From Sinotaia quadrata (taxonomy: Eukaryota; Mollusca; Gastropoda; Architaenioglossa; Viviparidae), in contig CM054177.1 in NCBI GenBank assembly GCA_028829895.1, positions 41,930,664 to 41,994,663 on the forward strand: a stretch of DNA of 64,000 nt, written 5' to 3'. The number at the start of each line of letters is the position of its first letter. The first letter of the stretch is position 1. Under the pieces are notes generated by a model that was given only the letters and a program-made list of their open reading frames with translations, did no database searches and was not told the origin of the DNA. This document shows positions 33,497-44,762 of this stretch, piece by piece. The translations under genes were made by a program, and so were the position numbers.

Positions 33497-35160
33497 TGTC
33501 CCTATTTATAAATTTAATTGGTGTATAAATTGTTAAATTTTCAAAGTGGCATGATCTTGGGCACTCCTTCTGATGGTATTGTTTTGTAAGTGTCAGGGGC
33601 TGAGTAAACAAATTGGGTTGAGAATATGCTAGAAAATACAAATGAGTTCCATTCGGATGGGTAGATTTTCTGAGTAATAGTCTCACACTTGTTCATAACA
33701 AACTCATTCATTGGGGATAGATAGGAAGTTTTTTTTGTTGAAGATGTACTCTATTCTAATCACTTTGAATTTGAAAATTCTTGAGTCTCCTCATAAAGGC
33801 GATCATTAGCTTATGGTAAGTAAACTGAATGATAAATAAGAATGGACTTAGAATATTTCAAACATTTTGCTATTGATCTTTGATTTGAATTAGAGAATAC
33901 TTATGTAATTGAACCATTATTTCTATGTTCATTAATTTGACTACGTTGTACATTATACTAGTGAATTTTGATTGATGCTATATTTCTTATGTTGTGTGTG
34001 TGTGTCAAGTTAATTAAATTGTTGCAGGATTTGTAAGTTGAGAATATCTGTAAGAGAGAAAGACGATTAGACATGAAATGTACCTGAACTTTAGTGCTAC
34101 ATTAATTTGACTTTTGCAGAGAAAGCACGCCTTTTTTCCTTTCACTCCAGGCAACAGTGACTACTGTACATGTTTAAACACGTAGGTGTGTGAATCCGGA
34201 TTTGTCGTCAGCTTACCGGTAAAATGTGTTGCTGTGTAATTTGATTCCTGTGAATTCTGTTCAAGAGCCTATACAGCAGAAATTGTGGCTTGAATTTGGT
34301 CTTGAGAATTCATGAACATGTTTTGAATGTTCCTCGTGGTGTGGTGAGCACTGCACGTGAAATTCAAGAACGTTTCTCCTGATGTGCTCGATAGCGCATG
34401 TGAAATTCAGGACGATTCTCTATGATGTGCTTTGTGAGCTCAAAATGAGAATTCTGAACCAGTTGTGTAACATGCCTAGAAGAGACATGTGAGGCCGTCG
34501 CCCTAATAAGAAAGACAGTGACTTGTTGTAAACTGCATGATTGTAAACACTTGCCGGGAACAGCCGCAAATTTTGAAAATGTTTACGTGCACTTTACTTT
34601 CATTGTTTGTCTGAAACTCTACTCTCATTTCCGTGATGATATCCATGAAACTGATTATATGTGTTTATGTTGATTTACTGCTAATGTCTATTCTAGGATA
34701 AAATGAATGATTGCCCAGTGTTAATAGAACATTGTTTTGAAGTGATGTAAATGTCAATACTGTTTGATTATATTCATATGTTGTATATTTGATTGTTGAT
34801 TTAATAAATTTATTGTTAAATTTGTTCACCTTCTTACACATATTGATAACCATATGTTGGTGGAGAGAGTGAGTGGATGGGGGCTCGCTAAATATAGATT
34901 AAAAGATGGATTTTCTTCTCCTTTGATAAAAGGCTTTTCACCTACATAAATATTGTGTGATGGTAAATGTTTGTTATTAATTTTGTGGAAGAGAGAAAAT
35001 GTTTATGTCACCCGCATATCCACCAAGTAAGAGAGACGAGTGGTGTCTTCTGGAGAATTATTAATAACATAAATTAAGATTCTCATCACTTGTACTTAAT
35101 TATGGGCGATTAAATAATAATAATAATAACAATAATAATAATAACCGATAACTAAGATGG
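33497..35160 (+). mobile_element. dispersed element, copy 2 (about 1.65 kb)
   Basis: Homologous over its whole length to 22340-23925 and in the same orientation. It differs by many small indels, by a less similar middle (34200-34620), and by an AAT microsatellite (about 35115-35144) near the right end where copy 1 has attaattaac. Its left edge lies about 17 bp from the end of a minisatellite. No coding frame is convincing. Confidence 0.75.
35115..35144. repeat. (AAT)n microsatellite
   Basis: About 10 AAT units with AAC interruptions, inside the right end of the dispersed element. Confidence 0.9.
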
Positions 35161-35430
35161 CATTGACCTCAGACTCTCTTTGTGCCATCAATACCTGTGC
35201 AGCACAATTAGCTGCAGTAATATCTTGAGTTACAGATTAGTGTTAAAGAAACATGCATTACTGAATACAAATGCATCTGCTGACAGTCATTAACATAGTG
35301 TAGGAATAGTATCGTACAGTCAATATAACAATCAGCCGAATGAAAATATAGCATTTTGCATAGGTTGACTGTCAGTATCACATATATACCAATATATACA
35401 ATCAACCGATTTCATTGCGTCATATCTTTC
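35161..35430. other. spacer
   Basis: Nothing recognised. Confidence 0.5.
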
Positions 35431-35800
35431 TATCTGCAGAATGGACTGTGGTCATATCTTCTAAGCTCTGCAAAATGAATTGTATTATATCTAGTCGTGA
35501 TGGATAACTGTCCACGAGCAGAATGAATTGTATCATATCCTACTTACTTATTTATTTGCTTCATATTTGGTTATGTGGCTAACTGTCCAAAAAACAGAAT
35601 GAATTGTATTATAATTTGTTGTATAGTCTGGGTTTCCACCAGCAGAATGTATGTATCATATCTTGTGATGTGTGCTAATTTCCACCAGCAGAATGTATGT
35701 ATCATATCTTGTGATGTGTGCTAATTTCCACCAGCAGAATGTATGTATCATATCTTGTGATGTGTGCTAATTTCCACCAATAGAATAAATGTATCATGTC
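35431..35800. repeat. 46-bp minisatellite with degenerate left part
   Basis: tttccaccagcagaatgtat starts at 35633, 35679 and 35725, with a diverged copy at 35771, followed by catatcttgtgatgtgtgct. Diverged versions (gcagaatg-attgtatcatatc) extend left to about 35431. Confidence 0.93.
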
Positions 35801-36679
35801 CCGTCGAGTGGGCTTGATTGCTGGCAATAAATCCGGCTCTCTGGCTGCAAATAATTCTTACAGGAAAGTTATTTCTGTGCTGCTTCCGAAAGATCATCAT
35901 TCTTTTAACCACGAAAACGTTTGCATATAAATTACTCGTGTGTTAGCGTAGCTACTCTACGTCTCTGTGTCCTGGCAGCTTTCGTGTGCAGTTTCATTTT
36001 TAAAAGTCCACTGCTCATGCACACGAATATAATCATATTGACGAAATCAAGAACTAGCATACTGAAAACTGAAAGGGAGAAACGAAACAAACAGAAATAA
36101 AACGAAGAAGGAAGATTCGGTAGAAATGATTACGATATGGCCGTGAAATTTCACAAGAACTCTTGTCTTGAACATTCTGAACGTGAGTGCTATAAATTCG
36201 CCATGTAGCAAATCGGTCTTTCTAACGGCCATAGATCTGTTTGTTGTAGTTCGCTGATTGATGGGTTGATGGGTGGCAGGTATTTGATAGTTGGTTCGAT
36301 CTTTCTTTTGTTTGTTTGATTATAATGATGCACGGGTGTGAGTCACAGTGTAATCACATTGCTGCCAGACATCGTCTCTAGTTCTTCATTGCTATGACGT
36401 CATAGTCTGCTTCCACACAGTGTGAAACCCCTACTTTCTGATAAGAGAGAAATATTTGCTTGACGTTTGAAAAACACAAGATACCACTGAGCCTTTGACC
36501 AGAGTGAAACATCTCTAGTTTCTAAGTCATATAGGCTATTGCCCTACTACTGACTAGTGCGACATCTCTTAATCGTATTTCTGTTGTGCGACAAGCGCTC
36601 ACCTGTCTAAGAAGAGAGGAATCCTGCATGCATTTCTGACCAGTGTCTGGTCTGCTTTATATTTCAGCAGTGTTAAGTC
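35801..36679. other. single-copy stretch, no gene seen
   Basis: The 61-aa minus frame (36047-36232) is unrecognised. Confidence 0.45.
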
Positions 36680-36945
36680 GCATTAACACTTTTGTAACTA
36701 GGACCCTGCTGGATCACTGTGCGTTTCATGAACACTTTCTCAACTAGGATCATGTTGGCTCGCTGTGAGTCTCATTAACACTTTTGCAACAAAGATCCTG
36801 TTGGCTCGTTATGAGTCTCATTAGCACTTTTGTAACTAGGATCCTGTTGGCTCGTTATGAGTCTCATTAGCACTTTTGTATCTAGGATCCTGTTGGCTCG
36901 TTATGAGTCTCATTAGCACTTTTGTAACAAGGACCATATTGGATC
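36680..36945. repeat. 46-bp minisatellite, about 6 copies
   Basis: tcattagcacttttgtaact then aggatcctgttggctcgtta and tgag. Starts near 36818, 36864 and 36910 are close; those to the left are diverged. Confidence 0.95.
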
Positions 36946-37579
36946 ACTGCGTTACGAAAGAGTTTCACGTTACACGGGGATAAGTGTGCTGTATATTTGC
37001 AAGAAGTGTTTATTAGAAAATCGTGTCAGTATGTACTTTTCGGTATTTTTTAACATGAAATACATTTACACAAACGTTCGCTTTATTTACTTATTTATTA
37101 CTGTTCTGCAGTTATGTATAGTAAACGGATTATCTTCATTTGGGAATATGGTAAATATCAATATGATATCAATTCTGTAGCTCTCTCGTCACGAAATAAA
37201 ACAAGCAAATTGAACAAATTATGTTTTTGTCCATCAGAAGCCCATAACTCTAGGCGTGGAGTGCGTCCAACCCAGAAATAGACCTTGCCGTGTACTCATA
37301 GGCACGAAGAAAATCTTTGAAGCAAAGAGAGAATAAAAGACTAATCAGTGATCGCTAGCGTCAGGATGGCTTTGATTTGAATCGATAATTAAATTAGCCC
37401 AGAAACATCGATCCGGCATATTGGTTCCCTATTGAACGCAATCTCAGCTTCAAGACATTTTGGGTTGTGTTCAAATGAACAATAATTCCACTTAAAAACA
37501 CTTTTGACTACAAGACGTCATGAACAGAAATGGAGGGATACTGTAAATATCTCCATTTTGATAACGCTGACGAAAGGTG
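36946..37579. other. spacer, nothing recognised
   Basis: Single-copy sequence without a credible gene. Confidence 0.5.
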
Positions 37580-38010
37580 CGGGTTTTTTAGGGATGTGGG
37601 TATAATTGCACTGAGAATATGTGCATTTCTGAGGGTGTGGGTATAGGTATACTGAGGAAAGGTGTATTTTTTTTAGGATGTGGGTATATTTACACTGATA
37701 ACAAGTGCATTTTCTAGAGAAGGGTATAATTACGATGATGACAGATGCATCTCTGAGGGTGTGGTTATAATTACTCTGACTATAGGTGTATTTCTGTGGG
37801 TGTGGTTATAATTGTTATATTCAGTAATTGTCGCCAATAGACACGGATTTAAAGTGCGTGTTTTTCTGTGGGTGTGGTTATAATTGCTCTGACTATAGGT
37901 GCATTTCTGTTGGTGTGCGTATCATTATACTGAAGGCAGATGCATTTCCTAAGGGTGTGGATGTAATGACACTGATAATGTGTACATTTTCCTAGAGTGG
38001 GGGTATTTTT
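37580..38010. repeat. about 55-60-bp degenerate minisatellite interrupted by a foreign monomer
   Basis: Words ggtgcatttctgagggtgtg and gttataattg-actga recur with variable spacing, about seven times. At 37814-37860 one complete monomer of a different satellite (see 39010-39199) is inserted. Confidence 0.88.
37812..37859 (+). repeat. isolated monomer of the 47-bp satellite
   Basis: attcagtaattgtcgccaat and agacacggatttaaagtgcg match the 39-kb array with no visible mismatch, in the same orientation. On both sides the host array reads tctgtgggtgtggttataat, so the monomer sits between two copies of the same host segment. Confidence 0.95.
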
Positions 38011-38193
38011 AGGCGTATATTGCATGGAAATGTGTTGAGTTGATGCTCACAAGGGGATGTTTGTGTGCATGACAGAGGGAGACATAATAGTGAAGGTTCC
38101 TAGCTTCTGAGAATTTCAATGACCATGAGATATTTACTAAGGCTGTACATGTTTACTGAGACTGCAGGTCGATTTCTTTTAGGACTTCGCTGA

Positions 38194-38196
<3 letters not shown>

Positions 38197-38224
<28 letters not shown>

Positions 38225-38272
38225 CTGTCTGTCTGTCTGTCTGTGAGAGTGTGTGTGTGTGTGTGTGTGTGT
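38197..38272. repeat. (TG)n / (TCTG)n compound microsatellite
   Basis: TG run, four TCTG units, then a second TG run. TG/AG-rich sequence continues to about 38300. Confidence 0.96.
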
Positions 38273-38300
38273 AATTGTCTGTGAGTGTGTGAGAGAGAGA

Positions 38301-39009
38301 AGAAAAATGTAATTATAAAAGAAATGTTGCCACAAGTCTTGTATAAAAAAAAATAGCGTACGGTCAAGCGTAGGAGGTGATGAATATTTCAAATGTCGAA
38401 TCAAGTTTTCAAATGAATGATGAGGCCACGAGTTGTTTTCTTTCCCGGACAAAATCAACCGGGGGTATGGGTGGGTACTTCTACTTTTTTCTTTCATATT
38501 AAACTTGCTTATTAAAAATGTATAAACCATTTCTGTGTAATGAGAGACAACCCCTGTCGCTTAATGCAAGATAGCCCTATCCACGTATTGCGAGACAAAT
38601 CCCTTTTGTTTTGTTTTGTTTTGTTGAGACAATCCTATCTGTGTATTTCGAGACAAAGAGAAGTATCGCTAAAATCCGCCGCATACTGTTTACATTGATT
38701 GTAGCGTCTGTTTCTATTTGCAGACATTGTTGCCCAGCGGAGATGTATTGTTCATTAGCAGCGGCTGAGTGTTTTTAATGTGTATCGACGTCCAAGTACA
38801 AGTAGATGTATCAATAATTGATATCGTCTCGCGACAGGACAATACGTAATACGCCCTTGTGGCTGCATTTCCGCTGTATTTGATGATCTGTAGGGTCTTG
38901 ATAGATACACGTACGTGGTCCACCATTCTACGCATAACATGTTGTTCGTGAAGGCTTATGTTACAAGGTAAACAGAGGGATCAGTGCGACCAGTGCAAAA
39001 GGCGTTTCG
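38301..39009. other. single-copy stretch with a weak 35-38-bp repeat
   Basis: gagagacaacccctgt-, gcgagacaaatccc- and tcgagacaaagag-type words recur at 38540-38660, with a (TTTTG)4 run at about 38606-38625. Two overlapping minus-strand frames (38714-38940) are unrecognised. Confidence 0.5.
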
Positions 39010-39199
39010 ATTTAAAGTGCGTTGTTATATTCAGTAATTGTCGCCAATAGACACGGATTTAAAGTGCGTTGTTATATTCAGTAATTGTCGCCAATAGACA
39101 CGGATTTAAAGTGCGTTGTTATATTCAGTAATTGTCGCCAATAGACACGGATTTAAAGTGCGTTGTTATATTCAGTAATTGTCGCCAAAAGACACGGAT
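39010..39199. repeat. 47-bp satellite, 4 copies
   Basis: atttaaagtgcgttgttata starts at 39010, 39057, 39104 and 39151, followed by ttcagtaattgtcgccaata and gacacgg. Copies are practically identical; the last carries one change (gccaaaaga). Confidence 0.98.
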
Positions 39200-39293
39200 G
39201 AAATTCTTGATACCGAATAGTAGGTCGGCTCACTTCCTTCAGGTCTGGACGAAACTCGAACTTTTATTCCGCTTTTCTTTACACGTTTCTCAG

Positions 39294-39331
39294 AGATGGA
39301 TGGATGGATGGATGGATGGATGGATGGATGG
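39294..39331. repeat. (TGGA)n microsatellite
   Basis: About nine TGGA units. Confidence 0.97.
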
Positions 39332-39455
39332 AGAGAGAAAGGAGGAAAGAAAAGCAGGCCTGGAAGGTGGATGGATAAATTGATGGATGGAGAGAGAGGA
39401 GAGAGGGGAAGAAAAGCAGGCCTGGAAGGTGGATGGATGAATTGATGGATAAATT
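39332..39455. repeat. 62-bp tandem duplication
   Basis: gcaggcctggaaggtggatg starts at 39354 and 39416 with purine-rich flanks. It probably arose by duplication together with part of the adjacent TGGA tract. Confidence 0.9.
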
Positions 39456-40940
39456 GAGAAAATGAGCATGAAAATTGAGAGGAGAAATTTACAATTGTAT
39501 TTAATAGCACGTGTATAATCATCATAACAACAGTACTTAAAACTGTATGTAACAACAACAGAAAACAGAAATGCACAGAGCACACAAAGAACACATCTTC
39601 AGCCAACAACGACATGGTCCACGAGAGCGATATAGAGTATTTCTCTTCGTTCTAGATTACGATGTCACCGTGATGATATTCAAATATTGTTCAGTTCTTA
39701 CAGCATGCATTTCCCTGCACAAGGGAAATAACCACATAGTTCAGCTAACTTCAAATTAGATCACACTCTCTCTCTCTCCTTGTTTAAGTTCAAAGACTGT
39801 TTCACCGTATAGCATGGACTTGGCATGCGCAGGGGAAATAACTACACCGTTCAGCTAAGAATTATACTGATACGTGCAAACAATGAGACAATGTCTTACA
39901 CGTGTATTTCGTTGCTAGAGGCGTGCATAGGATTAGGGCAAATAATAGGCATTTTATAATTACCTCTCTTGAGGATATGTACATCCCGGACCAACAATGT
40001 GTAAAATATCAAAGTTATCTGCCTGTCTCCCTCTCTCTCCCTTGCTCTCCCCTCCCCTCTCTCTCTCTTTCTCTCTTCTACCACTCACTTCTTCTTCTTT
40101 AGATGTTGTAAAGAGTATCTGTAAATAATGTCGATCATCACAGAGAAATAAAACCCCAGAGAAATTGTTGCTAATAAGTTTGAAATTTCTATGCAAACAT
40201 AAAGTTTACACAGGGCACGTTTTTCGTTCTGAAGCAATACCTCAGCAATACAATATTATGACGTCAGCAACACATTACTTCGATGTCAGCAATAGTATTA
40301 CTTTGACGTCATCATTACACAACTTCCAGGCCGGTGTCCTTGCTGGACTCTGAGGTGGCGTTGTAATAATCAGTTATACTAAATACTAACAATAGTTAAT
40401 GATATAAAACATATATATATATGCAACTGTTACACCGGGATATAAGTGTGCGCCGACGTCAATTAGACTCACAACCCCCACTCAGTTTTTTAAACCCAGA
40501 AATAAAATTTACAGCTTAATCCCCCTCTTCACCTTTGCAATTCCTTTCTGTGTAATAAATAATCTTTAATGTCCAGAACACCTTCATAAACGAATAACCT
40601 TTAATGTCCAGAACATCTTCAGTGACCATGATCTTTACTCGACAAGACCACCGTTACAAACAATTAACTCTTACTTTCATCACCGAATAACATGTATTGA
40701 CCAATACATCATCACTGACCATACGAGTTTTCATTCACCTGTTAAATTTCATCGGGCTAAACACCTTTTCAGATCTATACACCTTCATTTACCAGTAATC
40801 CTCCAGTGGCCAGTCCACAATCGTTAATTTGTGCATTATCTCATCTAACAACGATCGAGACGCGCCAAATTGTAGCGTTCTCGCCCAGTGAGAGGGAATG
40901 AGGGAGATAACATTTAAAAGGTAACAAAGACCAATATTAC
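39456..40940. other. single-copy stretch, no gene demonstrated
   Basis: Contains a weak duplication (aagggaaataacc-ca at about 39720 and aggggaaataactac at about 39832, each followed by gttcagcta), a CT-rich patch (40020-40095), TGACGTCA at about 40303 with a related tgacgtcagc at 40259, and a degenerate repeat (ctttaatgtccagaacatct-type, 40560-40640). No coding gene recognised. Confidence 0.5.
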
Positions 40941-40990
40941 TGGCCTGGACTGGCCTGGACTGGCCTGGACTGGCCTGGACTGGTCTGGAT
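40941..40990. repeat. 10-bp minisatellite, 5 copies
   Basis: tggcctggac four times in perfect register, then tggtctggat. Confidence 0.98.
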
Positions 40991-41937
40991 TGTATAGCTG
41001 TATAAAACGTAAATGAGCTCAAAAAAAGTTAAACGAACTGCCTAACAATGTGTGATTCATACATGATACCAGTGTTTATGATTCTTATTCTTATAGCTAT
41101 ATATGGAAAACCCAAGAACTATTATTTGGCAATCTTGAATGAATTGGCCGAGAGGCATACAATTTCAGACTAACTACTGGGTCTAATGTAATGAAGTGCA
41201 AAGGTCATGTCCCTCCTGCAGCATCGTGAACAATAAAGTGCTTATTATTGTGTCTTCCGGTTACTTCACGCTAATATAACGGTACAGATATCACTTCCGG
41301 CCAGAAAATCTTAAATGAGCGATCAGTATTATCTTTGTTCGGTCGCAGCGGAGGAAACAAGGCGATGACGTGCCTCTGGGCGAGAACAGTCCATTTAGTG
41401 TCGTCTGAGGATCTGCCATCGTGACCGGGTCTCTAGCCAACCGTTCCAGAAGAAGTGCGATTACCTAGCAACCGTAAGACTTATGGTTTAGGGAAAGGTT
41501 GTTCGACTTTATCGGCCTCTTCATCTCTGTATTGTGTGTCATGCAGACTTGGAGGGTTTTTTTTCTTCTTCATGTTTTCACGTCAAGTCTGTCGCGTTAC
41601 TTATTCCTAGCGTTTTCTTATCAGGCTCAGTCATCTGTTTTATCTGTATTCTTACAACACGCTCTTCCTTCTAGCTCTGAATTTTTTTGTTTTCTTTCTT
41701 TAAAGAGTACATTTATTGTTCCGTTTATAAATTTGATAATTTATTCTTGTACTTTTTAATTTTTTCATGCCATTTATCTTTTTTCCTGTGGTTTGTTTTG
41801 AGCGATGTTGTATTACATTTCTTTTGTCTCTACACTTTCTATTCTTCGTTGTCGATATTAACTGTTAATTAGAGTGAGACTGTGGGGTGGGGGTAATACA
41901 AACGGAGTAGGGAGAGTAAAGAAGAAATAGAAATTTC
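40991..41937. other. single-copy stretch, no gene seen
   Basis: GC-richer between 41330 and 41480 without a convincing frame, then T-rich. Frames at 41499-41872 are Phe/Leu/Ser-rich products of T-rich DNA. Confidence 0.45.
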
Positions 41938-42003
41938 TTTCACTCGTTTTCTTTTCATCTTTGTTTCCTTTCACTCTTTTTCTTTTCATCTTTGTTTCCT
42001 TTG
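41938..42003. repeat. 32-bp tandem duplication
   Basis: ttttcttttcatctttgttt recurs after 32 bp with tcctttcactc. Confidence 0.9.
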
Positions 42004-42039
42004 CTAAAAGTGAGCGCGTATCTAACAATTGTTTTATCC

Positions 42040-42175
42040 TCAACTTTATTTATTTTGCTAAAGTGGGCATAATCTAATAATTATCTACACCTTTATTTAT
42101 TTTGCTAAAGTGGGCATTTATCCAATAAATATCTTCACCTTTATTTATTTTGTTAAAGTGGGCATATATCCATCT
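42040..42175. repeat. about 50-bp tandem repeat, 3 copies
   Basis: tttatttattttgctaaagt then gggcat and a diverged atctaataattatcttcacc part. Confidence 0.92.
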
Positions 42176-42799
42176 CTGCCGGTATACATATAACACCTGG
42201 TGCAGTCACCGCACACAAAAATCTTATTTCTTTCCCCATGAATATCAGTCCAACTGAATCAGGCTCGGTAACTCTTCTTGAAGAACATAAGGATACTTAT
42301 ATCACGGAAAATATGAATTTGTAGCCTTTTCTTGTCCATATCCTCCTTGAACAAGCTATGACATGGTAACGAGGCTTTGTCTCAGCATTTACTTCCTCGG
42401 TGCTTCTCTGCCCTGGTAAAATCCATTCCTTAGGCTGGTAACTTCTAATTATAGAATTAGAACTGCACCCAAGATGAAAGACGCCGACTCACCTAGTCGG
42501 CGAGCATTCACGTTTGATCTAAACGATAAAGGCAATAAGATTTGTTTTCTATCAGTTTGTGAGGAAAAAAAGTCCTGCTGCCAGTTTGTGTGGTGCTGGC
42601 AATTAGTTGTTGATAAGAGACGAGTCTATGTTGATCCTTTGAAGTCGACATAGGGTGGACGGGTCTGTGGACACAAATTGGAAGAGCTGAAATGAGTTAG
42701 CAGTTGATCTTGCAGTACACTTTGAAATTTAACGACCTTCCATACAGGTGCCATTCTGAGGTGGCATATTTCCTTTTGTTGTAAGAACGACCCTTTGGA
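42176..42799. other. spacer, nothing recognised
   Basis: Single-copy sequence. Confidence 0.5.
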
Positions 42800-43230
42800 G
42801 CTAATTCGGGCTAGGTGGTATATTATCAGGACGATCCGTTGAAACTAGTTCGGGCTGGGTGGTATATTATCAGGACAATCCGTTGAAACTAGTTCGGGCT
42901 GGGTGGTATATTATCAGGACGATCCGTTGAAACTAGTTCGGGCTGCGTGGCGTAATATCAGGACAATCCGTTGAAACTAGTTCGGGCTGGGTGGCGTATT
43001 ATCAGGACAATCCGTTGAAACTAGTTCGGGCTGGGTGGCGTATTATCAGGACAATCCGTTGAAACTAGTTCGGGCTGGGTGGCGTATTATCAGGACAATC
43101 CGTTGAAACTAGTTCGGGCTGGGTGGCGTATTATCAGGACAATCCGTTGAAACTAGTTCGGGCTGGGTGGCGTATTATCAGGACAATCCGTTGAAACTAG
43201 TTCGGGCTGGGTGGCGTATTATCAGGATAA
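42800..43230. repeat. 44-bp minisatellite, about 10 nearly identical copies
   Basis: atcaggacaatccgttgaaa then ctagttcgggctgggtggcg. Starts are at 42825, 42869, 42913 and so on to 43217. Two sub-types differ at ggtata versus ggcgta and at acgatcc versus acaatcc: the left copies carry the first form and the right copies the second, giving an internal polarity. Confidence 0.98.
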
Positions 43231-43549
43231 CTCATTGGAATGATTCGGATTGGAAAGATGTTGAAAATAATCAAGAGGAGACTGGACTGCAGCCTTGACC
43301 GGAGCTATATCTACACATTTCAGATGTTGATCTCTTTTACCCCTAACAATATCATACTGTTGTTTCTCAATCGAAATACTGATTTAGTTTGATCTGATAC
43401 TAAGTTGATGTTTCATCTGAATTCTTAAATTAATTACAAAATATTAAAGAGATGTGCTAAATTAGATATTCAGCATGTGGCAATGAAGATGTTTTGATTG
43501 TATTTTTCTTGTATTTTTTCTACGTTTGTGAATTTTCATCTCTTGCTTT

Positions 43550-43550
<1 letters not shown>
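43231..43550. other. spacer
   Basis: Nothing recognised. Confidence 0.5.
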
Positions 43551-43612
<62 letters not shown>

Positions 43613-43614
43613 AA
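43551..43614. repeat. (GAAA)n microsatellite
   Basis: About 15 tetranucleotides (read as TTTC on the minus strand). Confidence 0.97.
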
Positions 43615-43677
43615 ACAAAACACCAAAAGATATCTAGACATTCCGCAACAATGCAATATTCTAAATTTGATTTTCAG

Positions 43678-43824
43678 GCAGTAGCCCTTTCAAGTCCAAA
43701 GCCGGAGGTAATTGCAGGAGAAATGGTCACGTCTGGCGGTGCTCTGATGGCAAGCCAGACCGGCAAAATCTTCCAAGACTTAGTGCAAGAATGCCGGGAC
43801 ACCCGTAATCTAGGGCATTGCTGA
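43678..43824 (+). CDS. candidate terminal exon, unidentified
   Basis: Sequence ctaaatttgattttcag at 43661-43677 resembles a splice acceptor. It is followed by 48 codons and a TGA stop, in DNA clearly richer in GC than its surroundings. The peptide (AVALSSPKPEVIAGEMVTSG to RDTRNLGHC) has a balanced composition without repeats. No family is recognised and no upstream exon can be linked. The opposite strand is also open (66 codons at 43674-43874), so coding strand and coding status are both uncertain. A retroposon body on the minus strand is the main alternative. Confidence 0.25.
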   Translation, partial: AVALSSPKPEVIAGEMVTSGGALMASQTGKIFQDLVQECRDTRNLGHC

Positions 43825-44700
43825 GGGCGGTCATTGAAGACAGTTATGAAAGAGAAAATATCCCCCCATTTCATTTAATTAATTTCCATATCCTCGACAT
43901 CTGTGTCGTGGACTGTGCATCAGAAATATGTCAGTACTTCAAAAGTATTTTATGATGCTTTTGATTTCTTACTCACAATGGGCCTCTGAGAAATTACTTC
44001 ATCAGCCACACTGACTGCTAAAGTGTTAAACGATTAACGAAATCTTCCGTTGCTGGAAGTAAGCATGAGGTGACAACGTTATCACTCTTTTGGTGACGTG
44101 GAGCGCATGTTCGTGTGTACTGTTAAAGTAAAGCGAAAACTTCACATGGAGATACATATTACCCATTATTATCTGAGCATATGTCACTGCATATTAGACA
44201 AACAGACCAGATAGATAGATAGATAGATAGATAACTATTTGATTACAAAATACTTATTTTTATGTATGTCGTTAGAGTAATCGTATTCACAGACAAGAGC
44301 GCGGGTTAAAATTAACAATCAGAACTTTTAAGAAATAAAAGAAATCAACAACCTAGTTATTTTCCTTTGTTATTGATTCTTTCTGTGTATTTTAGGATAT
44401 ATTTTGCTCTAAATAGACTGTAATAGTTTTTGCACATACATACGCAAAAACGTGCTCCTGATTGGAAAATGGCGCTTCCAGTGTTGAAACGGGTGTTGTT
44501 TTGTACGGATTTTTTTATCGAATATCTTAATAGCATTTCTATTACATGTAACATTTTCCCGAATTTCTTTGCTCGGGGCTTCACACTGTTCGAAAATAGA
44601 TTCACTTGGAGTAATTTGTTATGATGTTCATGAATAAATGACCCCTTGTTTTCAATTTCTTTTACTTTCATTTATTTGAGAATAAATTAACATTTTTATA
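43825..44700. other. single-copy stretch with a short GATA tract
   Basis: About five GATA units at 44210-44232. Overlapping frames on both strands at 44357-44671 (104 aa minus, 64 aa plus) are unrecognised. Confidence 0.45.
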
Positions 44701-44702
44701 TC

Positions 44703-44762
44703 TGTGTGTGTGTGTGTGTGTGTGTATGCGTGTGTGTGTGTTGTGTGTCTGTGTGTGTGTGT
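44703..44762. repeat. interrupted (TG)n microsatellite
   Basis: TG runs broken by single substitutions. Confidence 0.95.

Noticed and set aside
22340..35160. LTR retrotransposon with the two 1.6-kb copies as LTRs
   Set aside because: The copies are too diverged from each other, the interior is made of unrelated minisatellites, and no gag, protease, reverse transcriptase or integrase motif was found between them.
39720..39865. Lineage-diagnostic GGGAAATAAC repeat
   Set aside because: The two aagggaaataac/ggggaaataac copies resemble a motif common in mollusc DNA, but two degenerate copies are not enough to assign the organism.
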